From Saccoglossus kowalevskii (lineage: Eukaryota; Hemichordata; Enteropneusta; Harrimaniidae): a DNA stretch of 13,806 bases. The first letter of the stretch is position 1. Every line of letters starts with the position of its first letter. The notes beneath the pieces are model-generated. The model saw nothing but the letters and a program-made list of their open reading frames with translations, was not told where the DNA came from and ran no database searches. The DNA lies in the NCBI RefSeq assembly GCF_000003605.2, contig NW_003134346.1, positions 692,070-705,875 of the forward strand, read 5' to 3'. Positions 1-11,400 of this stretch are shown one piece after another. A program made the translations under genes and the position numbers.

Positions 1-98
1 ATCATGAAGGTCACTGTGACATTGTACTGTCAGAGGTCATTCTATGAGTCTAACTGCAGGACTTTACAGTAATATGTATGATAGGCAAAAGTACTCAC

Positions 99-250
99 TT
101 TGGGTCAATATCTTCGGTATTTGGTGGTGTGATTGCCCTCGGTCCTGACGATAATGTAGGACTTGGTGCTTTTCCCATCGGTATTTTACATTTACCAAGT
201 GGTGACTTATTGGCTGCACCTTTCTTACCAGGTTTACCTTTCACTTTCCC
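99..250 (-). CDS. CFAP74: CFAP74 exon p (residues 730-780), basic Pro-rich linker
   Basis: 152 bp, phase 0 to phase 2. The acceptor is TTCAG|GGGAAA and the donor CCCAAA|GTGAGT. It encodes GKVKGKPGKKGAANKSPLGK, then CKIPMGKAPSP and a Ser/Thr/Pro-rich tail ending NTEDIDPK. It is a disordered, basic linker and the last exon in the window; the next one lies to the left of position 1. Confidence 0.82.
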
Positions 251-3200
251 CTGAAATACACAATAGGAATGAAGTGTATTTCACTTATATATTAGTTATA
301 TATGTTATATATAGTATAACAGCATTCATTCAATTATTATTAAGTAGTTTTCTACTTAAAATGAATTACTGTGAGATATCAGTATTGAGACAATAATCGG
401 TATTCCAACCATGCTATACATGCAATCCAAGAGAATAAAATGTCCCTTTTTAATTGAAGTGAATACTTACATCAGCAGCAGCTTCAGCACTCCTAATTGC
501 CGCAAGTTGGGCTTCTTCAAACTCCTTTCTAGCCTTGGCTTCAAGATTTCTCGTTATCATACGCACTGCTTCTTCTCGTATGGCAGAGTCCGTTAGTAGA
601 GGTTGAAATTTCACAGAGATAGCTTGTTTCTACAAAAGAAAATAAATCTGTAACTCAAATGTTTATGAATTTGTTAACTTAACCAATGAATTATATATAA
701 AGTTTGAAAAATTTTCATTTTTGTAAGTAACAGTGAATTATAATATGAGTGCCCTCAGTGGCATCCAAAATATTTCAAAAACTACTTAATGCAGGGCGCC
801 CTCAACTTATATGTGCATGACGCACATAGTGCCATCTAGCCTCACTTTGAACTTTGATTGTATCTTATGATTTACCTTTCCAGGGTGGACAGTGCCAACT
901 CTGGGAGACACAGTAAGCTGAGTGTCCTCTGGCAGTACAAATTCAAACGACGTTGGACCAACAGGAACAATATCACCTTTGCCAATTCTGGGTACTGGAT
1001 GTGTGAATTCATTGGCACTGGTATGCGAGTTGACTACGTGGAATGAAGCAAAGGACGCATCATCTATCGCAGTGGCAGCAAAGTGGATTACCGAGTGAGA
1101 GAACTCTAATGGGGGATGCACTCCAACAGCTTTACATTTAATCTGGAAATCTCTGGAAATATACAATAATTAAAACAGAGTTTACAAATAAACACTACCA
1201 GTACTATTTCTTCAAAAGGACAACTCAGGCTTAGCACTTGAATATTAATTACATCATGAATATGCATGAGTTTATAGAAATAATTTGAATATCATACATC
1301 ATGAATATTATTATTAATTAAAAGTATTGAATATGAATTACCTCAACATTATTAAGGAAAAAAGGGTTGTTTTTTTCTGGACTATCTGAAGTTAAATTTA
1401 TTTATATAAATTCTAAATGAGTTATGAACAAATTTGAAGCATTATTTACCTATTAATGCCAGATTTGCAAGTTAACTCAAAGCTGTATTCCTTGGCTTTC
1501 TTGGCATTAAATATAATATCCAGTTCCAGCGTTTCCAACGGCAGTAACGTACCAAATCCATCGTTTGGCTGCACCTCTACAAACTAGGACCATATATAAC
1601 ATTTGTTCAGTGTGGTGGCACAATAATGAACATAATTTTTATAAGGAAATAACAAAGTTTACATTAATTCTGTTAAGTCAAAAACAATTATCCTGAAATG
1701 TTTGAAAAAATATTGCTAGTACAATGTGCCTTTTATCTCTTTTTATAATATATGAGTATTTTAGGCAAAATCATGAAAAAACAGTGTAAATCTTGAACTA
1801 CTTTTTTTTTTCTTTTGCCTGATACCATGTTGCCAAAGATATAAAAAAAAATACTTTAATTTTAAAATTGCATGTAATAAATTAATATTTTAAGTGGAAT
1901 TCAGAAATCTGAATCGTAATTGAGAAATGACATCCCAACATTATGATTTTATAACCATGAACACCAGTGGGCGCTGTTCAACTTTGACAATCACACACGC
2001 AATCTTCATTAAACAGACTATGATATAACAAATACTTACATCAGGCAGACTGACAAATCCAAATGGCTGTGACAAAATGGATTTATTGGTGAGTTTGACA
2101 GTAGTCACGACTGATTCATATATAGTACAGTAACCAAAGTTTATAAACTCTGTGTCAAATTCCATATCAGAGTTAGTAATTACTGCATGCACTGTGAATG
2201 GGACAGGTACAGTCTACAGAAATCAAACAAAATTAAAATGAGTCAGCAAAGCTTGTTAAAAATGTAATGATGGAAAATCGGTTTTCAAATTCAACCCAGT
2301 CACTTTTATGTACATTCAACTTTGACTATCAACATACTGTAAAATACTTTATTTTCGCTATTTTCGCTGAAGGAATGATTCAGTGAAAATGAAATCCAGC
2401 AAATATACCTTTTTTCCTATATTTTACATTCAACTTGTCAAAATCAGTGAAAATAAATTCCATACAAAACACAGTCTTTTCAGCAACAATTAATTCCAGT
2501 TGAAATAAAGCATTTTACAGTAGTTCCTTACATACATATGTAAACACTTTGAGCTAAGAGTGTAATTCAAATAATTTAGAAATTTTGGCACTTGTGAATA
2601 AAAAAATTTCAATATAAACTTTTCCTATAGGAGTAGAATATAACCTGTCACCTTTGAACTTTGAACTCATTTCTACATGTACTTACCTGGTCGGCGACAC
2701 GTATTGTCATTGGCGCTTCTAATACCCCAGTCTCTTTATCAAAGTACTTCCCACCTTCTTCAATTAAAGAATGTCTGCAATAGATCAGTATGAGAGCTGA
2801 GTAATCTAAATATATAATATTAGTGCACATTTCGTCTCTAATCAGCTTGTTAGTATAGAGTGTTTTACATTATCAAAAATATGCAGAACATGCTGTGAGC
2901 ATCCTACACCAACTAGGTTGATCAGTAAAATTAATAATTTTATGGTTATTATGAGAATAACACACTGTATGCACTGAGACAGTAAATGGTTGATTGACCT
3001 CCGCTATGCATCGGCAGATATTCACACTGAACAATTTTTTTTTTTAAATATTTTTTGTGCCAGGCGACAGTTTTCGGACATTCAGTGTCACTGTTGTCTC
3101 TCCTGACTTTATTTTTTGTACGTGCAAATTGCAAGTGCTAGTGACGACACCTAGTGCATTTTGCCACAGAAGTCATATTCATGTTTGGGACTACATGACA

Positions 3201-5408
3201 GGGCCGTGTGGCCATCTCGATGTCAAATGGCAATTTGTAATGCGCTATCCTGGCATCAACCAGGCCCGGTCGAACACAAGCACCTGCGGACCTTAACCAA
3301 GGTTCCCCCCAAAGTTGCATTCGTTAGTGAATGAATCTCAGCCAGTGGAATTGGCCTTCCCATTGAGTCTGTAGTACACTTACCCAGGGTAGGGGGTCGA
3401 CCCTTTTGATGTTCAGCCTAAGGTAGGATTTGAACTTGGGTCTACCGATCATGAGTCTGATGCAACAACCACTATGCTACCAGTGACCATACTTTGCAGT
3501 AATCTGATTAAAATAAGATCTTTGTTTGGACTTTGTTTATTTTTTCTTCTCATTTTTTTTGTATTTTAAATTTGTCTTTATTCATTTTTATCTTTTACTT
3601 TATTTTATTTCAATTTACTATTTCTTTGCTGACGAATTATAGTACCTGCATAGAAACTTTGAACTGAATTGTACAATATCTTACAGAGGAAATAGCATGA
3701 AAGAAAAACACAGCCAGTCGGGTATTGTTGTTCAAGTATCTCCAAAGGAAATATGGCTTGCACCATAACCTAATATGCAAGGTCATCATACAAAGTTTGA
3801 TTGAAAATGCCCTATTCAACTTTGAACTGAATCAGGCCATATCTGCCTGTTCAGCTCCAAGAAACAGTTCCGAACATGTTACAGAATGAAATTTTTTGAT
3901 TTTTTGACAAAATGGTCACCATTTCGACAAATTTGATCAAATCTCAAGACCAAAAATGTTGTTGTGTTACCTTGCAGTATACTACCTATGTACAAACTTT
4001 CAAGTGAATCAGGTCATATCTTTCAGAGGAATCGGCACAAAAAAGGAAAAAAAACAAAATGGCTACCAGTCGACCATTTTGTTAATAGTCCAAAAACGGG
4101 GACTAAAAAGAAATTAAATGCACCATACAATACATCTGATTTTAATCAGACTGACTTTTGCAGCAGCAACCTTGCCAGATAACATACTGAATCATGGTTA
4201 CTAGAGTAAATGGATTTGATTATCACAAATGTACTCTTAAATACATTTACAAACCTTGGCAAAAATTTCATCTGTGCTGAAAACTGTTGTTGCGCTTGAA
4301 TATAACCAGTTTTTGGTAATAATTCCAGATGATTCCTGAGTTCTTTACAGACTTCAAACCTCAATCTAAGGGCAGTTGTAGCTCTGTTGTTAACCACAAT
4401 GGAGTCTTGGTACAATCTATCAAACATACAAATTTTCAGGTCCACATTCTGTCTTTCAACCCATACAGGCACATCAATTGCACTAGCGATAGCTCGCACA
4501 GAAATCTGAAAAATACAACACATATTACATATATACATGATCACGTATGAACTATCACAACAGCAGTATTGTATTTGCTATACTAGAAATGTGTTACTTT
4601 ATCTAAAAGCGCTGTGTGATATACTTACTAGCTCCACTGTCCTACACGGACATTGTGGTAACCAAGTTTGAAAAAATTTGTTCACAAAAATAATGTACAC
4701 CTCAAATATCAAAGCAATCGGTTGGTAATGTTCAACAAGAATTCCAAAATATCATTTTTTACCAAAAATTACTGAAATATTTGCCAAAAATGGAGAATTG
4801 ATGATATATATCAGCACAAAATAAACAAATCTAACAGCAGTCCACACAAGGCTCGTAAATATAACATATCAAACCAATCGAACTGGTAGTTCTCAAGAGG
4901 AAGTAAAATAACCCTTTTTTTAAAAAAAATGACAAAAATATTCACCAAAAATAGATAATTGAAAATATCGTAACAAAATGAACAAATCTGACAGAGGTCC
5001 ACACAATGGTACATATCAAGTATCAAAGCAATTGAGCAGGCAGTTTGAAGAAGAAGTAGAAAATGCAATTTTGACGACGGCCAGATGATGATGGATAATA
5101 ACCTACATGTATATGAAAAAATGATAGCTATGATGAACAACAATGAAAATAAAACAATTATAAAACTAGCTAAATACATATACGAATGTTTCAAAATTAG
5201 AGAAAATAACATGAAAAAGCCTTCATTCTCATCCAAATAAACAACATTATTAATATCAAGGCATATCTGCAAGGTTTTTTCTTTTTTCTTTTTTCTGTTA
5301 TCATCATTTTTATGATATTTTATCTTATTTTCCTTCTTGTTTTTTCTTTCATCCACACTTTATTGTAATTTAACTCAAGATCCTATAAAGGATACGATAT
5401 CAATAAAG

Positions 5409-5442
<34 letters not shown>

Positions 5443-8400
5443 GAACAGCTCTAAAAAAGTAAATACTGTATATGCATTTCCGAGCATGAATAGGCTCCTA
5501 AATCTGAAATCAAACTCACCGTTTCTGACAGAGGATCTGTAAATCTGATGTCAAAGTCAGTCTCCACTTTACCAGGAATAGTTGGTGCAAAGATGATTTC
5601 CAGCTTGACAGATGAGAACGGGCCAATCTCATTACTGGTTAACACTCCGAGTTTCATTCCATCTAGATCAGCTATATCTTCAAAATCAACTGGATCGATT
5701 GGAACACTGCCGGTACTCGCCCCTACGGTAACAAAACAAATCAAATCAATTAGGAAAACAATCCAAACATCAGTCGTATACACATAATAGAAATGATCAA
5801 TATACTTATATAATAATATTTGCTCTTATTAAAAGCATATGCGCTTATGTAAATGAAGTGGATGTGTCTATTTGTCCATAACATACAATAGTAGTGTTCA
5901 CGCTACACAAAGTACAGGGGCTAAGATTTAAGCTGATTTAGGCTTATCTCACATGTTTGCAATTCAGATTTGGATTTAGACTTTTGGATTATGTATGTTT
6001 CTATTGTAGATGCACTTCTAATGAAACAGATAAGGAATTATATATGCTATATTAGACACACATGCATTTATGAAATCCTGATTTAAATTTACCTAATTAA
6101 CAAATCACACATTTCTCGAAATGCAGTGCCACAGAACTTCAATATTCTGACAACAAACAGTTACCTGTACTGTAAAATCTGTTATTTTAGCTAGAATTAA
6201 TTTTTGCCGAAAAGACACTTTGGGTGTTTTGTACAAATTTATTTTCACTGATTTTTAGCATGTTGAATGTAAAATATAGGATTATATTTTCATTAAATCA
6301 TCCCCTCACAAAAATAAAATTCCAAGTGAAAATTTTACAGTATAACCTTTTGAAAACCATAATTGGCCGGGAAAACTTTGCGTGTAACATTTTCTTTATT
6401 TTTTAATAATTAGTTTGTTAATTTTGGACCAAATATGTAAAAAATTATGAGGTTCATTTTGTGGAAGGTGACAACGAAGCATTAAAGCAGGGGAGTTGTC
6501 ACCTGCGCATGCGTCAGATGGGCATAGCGTGTCATTGTTCACAAACAAGCGTCTACCCATGAGCCTTTGCATTTTTAGTGTGTGTTGTTATCGGCGCTTG
6601 GAACTCAAGTCCTTGTGTACGTGCGCAGGTGACGACCCTCCCGCTTTAAAGAACCACAGTTGCTGCTCTGTGACATGTTCAAAAAAGGTCCCTTGTGATG
6701 AATGCAACTTGCACAAAATACCTATAAGTTGTTTATTTACAATGGTTACCAACATGCTGCAAATTCTGGTTCATCTCAAGCAATACTTGACTTCAGAAAT
6801 TATTAGCTTTGGCTAAATGTCAAATTATTGCTCTTATGTAAGAGACAGATGTTACTCACCATCTTTCTTTTCCTCATCTGCAGTTATTTCACTTCTGATA
6901 GTCTTGGCAGAATCTGCTCTATCACTCACAGCAGCCTCGTCTCTTTCTTTCTCTTCAGGTTCCTGTTTACCTTCCACATCACCTGTCATAGACAGTAGTG
7001 TAATACAAGATGAAAGGATGCAATCAACTACCATTATTAACCACCACTCATTACAAGTGTAAAAACTTGTTTCTGTTTTTAGAGGAACTGTTAACCTCGA
7101 TACCGAATAGTTCAATTACATGAGATCTGACATAATTGGAAAGATAGCATAAGTTATGAATTTTCTAGTGATTTTACTACAAAACAAATTATGCACACAT
7201 GAAAATATTACTATCTGTGTTAACAAACTTTATTATACACAAAACACAAAAACTCATCCATCTGTAAAATGCCTTATCTTCAGCAAAACAATCCTCTAGC
7301 CAGGAGCATACAGTATTCTTACATTTTAGTTCTAGGGGGCATAGCGGCATTTCAGGTATGACCCTTTAAAGGGTGCAAGTTATATTCAGACTTGGCATAA
7401 TATTTTCATTTGCACACAGCTACTTATAATTCCCATTTGACACACTTGTAATATTCCATTATTCTAGTCTTTAACGTGTGTTTTGCTTTATTTTTATTTT
7501 TTAACCTTTTCACCACCAGTTCCCTCTTTTCATCCTAAATTCATAAAATAGTCATGTTTATAGTTTGCCCTTTCCTTTAGAGGATTGGGACAAAAATAAC
7601 CAAATTTGTTGTGTGAAAACTGAAAATTTACTTAAATTTTTTCTGTTGGCGCTAAAATTAGGATTAATTTCCAGAAATATTAAAGAATATGAGAAAAAAA
7701 ATGATGAAAAATTTGGTCGAGAAAGTCTGGTGGTGAAAAGGTTAAAGATATCTCACTCTATTGATACATATCATTGAAGCTGGTTATTTTGTATAATTAC
7801 CAAGAATTACAATTTTCTACAGATTATATTTATTGGATCTAGCAGCATAAAATTGTACACAATTGCTGGGTTGTATGTGACGTAACTGAACCCCCAAAAC
7901 ATTTGATTTGTAAAAATCAGCTCATATACCCGGTACTGTAAAATACTTTATTTTCACTTGGAATTAATTTTATGCTATTTCCGCTGAAGAAATTATTCAG
8001 CAAAAATAAAGTCCAGTGAATATACTTTTTTTTTCCTATATTTTACATTCAACTTGTCAAAAATCAGTGAAAATGAATTCCAAACAAAACACCCATAATA
8101 TTTTTTTAGTGAAAATTAATTCCAGTATATTACAGTAGTCATTGTATTTTATAAGATACACACACAAAGCTTTTATCTTGTTATCCAAAATGAAAGTCAC
8201 TTCCAAACTTTCCTGTGATTCATTGCACAACCCAGCAATAGTTTCAAAACACCAATAAACCTAAGGCCAGACTTTTATTATCCCTTGTTTCGCGTACCCG
8301 CCAAATGAACAGGAGCCGAAAATGAAATAAAAATAAAATTTTATTTCAGCGTAGTTTCTCGCGCCCGCCAACTTATAAGCGCAAAAAAATGCTAAAAAAA

Positions 8401-11400
8401 TATTATTTTTATCTTAATTTTTTTATCGCCCGCCGCATAACAAATCCAAGTTGCATTTTCATGGGAGTATCATGATCAAAGTACCGAAGTCTCACGCAGA
8501 TGAGAAACAAGGTTATACATGGAATAATATTTTATTTCATTTCTTCTCTCCAATCAATGATCTCACTCACAATTCTTTGAGAATCACACAAATCTAATGG
8601 AAAAAAAGAATTAATTTTATTTTTTTTCCACCCTCCTCAAAAAAATTGCCTTATAAAAACTTGAGAAACAAGGAATATAAACAGTCTGGCCTAAGAATAA
8701 AGAAAAATATCTGTACCCGTTGATCTGTTTTCTTCAACTTCACCATTGACTTGAATAACTGGCTCAGGTGATTTCACGCCATTTTCTGTGAGTTTCTCTT
8801 CTTTTTCTTCTTCTTCTTCTGCACCTTTAACAGTAGAACTTATTGACTTCTCTGTCTCCAAACCAGTCTAGTGATAAAGATTGTAAGAAAATACGGTACA
8901 TATAAAATCAGACATTAATTTTAGTCAGAATTGTTTTATAAACTCAAATAAAATGCATTTCAAAAAGTTGTATCAGTAAGAAAATGAATCTTTGACCATC
9001 CCATTGATTTGTGTACATACAAAAGATATAAACCCTTTTGATAAGCCTGGCACCCTCTCAGTTTCATGTGGGAAAGGCATTCCAGGTGAGCTCAGAATGA
9101 GCCTCACTGGGAAGCCCAGTTTGTCCCTGCTAGGAAACTGCCTTTTCAAAGGTAAGTATCTCTGTATTTATTTTTAATTTAAACCAACAGTCTGTTCAAT
9201 TATGAAAAGGGTATATGACCTACTCTTTTTTTCAGTGTCCAGCCCATGCTAGAATTTAGATCGACTGATCATGACTCAGGTGCAAAAATTTATACAATAA
9301 AAGTCCTAAATTATCTACTACATGGATAATTTAATCAAGCATATACTGTAAAATACTTTATTTTAGCTGGAATTAATTTTCGCTGAAAAAACTTTTTGGG
9401 TGTTTTGTATGAAATTTATTTTCACTGATTTTGGTAAGTTGAATGTAAAATATAGGAAAAAAGGTATATTCGCTGGATTTTATTTTCACTGAATCAATCC
9501 TTCGGCGAAAATTATTGGCAAGCGAAAATAAAGTATTTTACAGTAAGCACCAAATTAAAGCTAACTTTTTATATAAAACCTTAAGGTTCATAAATGAAGC
9601 AAGATTAAAATGATTCAACTACGTTCAACACTGTCACCATTCTATCAAAGAACTTACCATGCCTCCGATTGACGCCATAGAGGTCATCGTATGAGGTCGC
9701 ACTCCTGGAAAATAAGATTAAATATATAAATGTTTAAAATAGCCATGGAATAAGCTGTATTTTTTCAATACAACACTATGCATGGGAGAAAATGTTATAC
9801 ATGCGTTTAGCAGGACTTACCCGATATTTTGACAAATTCAAACTGAGTTGCCAACGCTCCCTTATTTGTCAGAGTAATACTCTTCTTTAATGTTTCACCG
9901 ATGACCTGAGTGCCAAAATCTACAAGATCTTTATCCACTGAAATCTGAAAATTACAAAAAATATTTTGACGTTACCTTATTAGAGAGATCAGAAATAAAT
10001 ATGGGATACAATAAAATAAAATAAATTGAACTGATCAGAAGACAAATCATGAGTCCTGAATACACGGTTGTCGAATTTTGGGAAATGAATGCCTAAACAA
10101 ATTGCTGAACTTCCTAGTAATGAAATGATATGGTTTACAATATTTGCAAATAACCATGCATGTGATTGCTTCGTTTGTGTATAAAGCAAAGAAGGTTGCT
10201 TTACTTCTGGTTTGTATGCAGAAGTTTAACCTACCAGTCTAAGTTTTGTATCAAACATGTTAATTTTTATCGGTGGCATCAAGGCTGCCCCCTTTCAACT
10301 AAACAAAATACATGTAAATCCTGAGAAATATAATGTAAGAGCCATTTATTTTTACTGACATTTAATTTTAATCATTTGAGTTTTATATTAGGCCACACCG
10401 ACTTAATTTTATGGATGACATCCGCGCGCGCATTAGTTTTAGCCTGTTCTCAAAAAAAAAAAAAAAAATTCCGACGACGATTCTCCACATATCGGTTTTC
10501 TGTCACGGAACTTGCTGACTCATAGTGTCCAAACGTGCCTATTTTGTCGTAAATGATCTTCCGCACATGGGTATTGCGTTGCCGGGAATTCCAACATGGC
10601 GACTGCGCCACCAAAATACGTGAGCATAAAAGTTCAGAGAAAAAACGGAGGGATTGTTGTTGACTGGTACGTAATTGACGTCGGCCAGGGAGAGTCCTGT
10701 GGATTTAGCAGAATTTTTTTTTTGGCAAGATTTTTTTTTTTTTTTCGCCCTCTCGCATTAGTTTTGGGGTCTCCAGAGGATGTCATCCATAAAATTAAAT
10801 CAGTGTAGCCTTACTGGAATCTAAGTTCACAAATTTGGCGATAAAACAATTCTATTCTTATTCTATATGTTCATGTGGATTTCATCTAGCAGATTCCACT
10901 TATCAGAAAAATTTAAACCAAAGAATAATTATAATAAGTATTTTTCAGTCACCAGAACCAAATAGAATGTGACATATCTTGAAGTCTACCCAAGCAAAAT
11001 GAGATGGATTATGAAATCCCTCTTATTCTTTCTATCATGGAATTAACAATGATACACATTCTGTAACAAAGCATCCAGACAACTGGGAAATCGTCTATTG
11101 ACGACTGGATGACAAAATCACAGTAGCTGAGACACAAATCATTATGCCACCGCACTCACATACTGAGAGTAATTTCAAAGATTGTTGCCAAGATTACCAC
11201 CTTTCAAACTTACATCACATTTCTTTGTGGTACAAAGTAAAGGTATTGTGAATGGACCAGTCTGAGCAAGAAAACTGACTTGACCATCCAAGTCTTCGTT
11301 GATCTGCAAAAATAAAAAATAATACTATTAATTAACAACAGTTGAATACAGAAACGCTTCACTGTGCAAACTTGTTTGTTGAACAGTTTAAAGCAAAACT

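Noticed and set aside
807-1166. 119-codon open frame as a stand-alone gene
   Set aside because: It is exon n of CFAP74 (876-1152) with intron read-through; the apparent Met lies upstream of the acceptor.
3057-3320. 79- and 60-codon overlapping open frames
   Set aside because: Both lie in the GC-richer SINE body, on opposite strands, without coding features.
3415-3489. functional tRNA gene
   Set aside because: A and B boxes are present but no convincing acceptor stem or cloverleaf; the sequence continues into a SINE body and A-tail.
4146-4544. 132-codon open frame as a stand-alone gene
   Set aside because: It is exon j of CFAP74 (4255-4505) read into both flanking introns.
4811-5356. 181-codon minus-strand open frame, rich in Ile/Leu/Phe, resembling a membrane protein
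   Set aside because: It arises from AT-rich repeat sequence and a T-run; hydrophobic runs are expected from T-rich codons. No splice fit or conserved motif, and it overlaps the tandem repeats.
6496-6816. 106-codon plus-strand frame with many Cys residues, looking like a zinc-binding protein
   Set aside because: It begins inside the TTAA-flanked MITE and runs into intron; Cys spacing does not fit a known finger.
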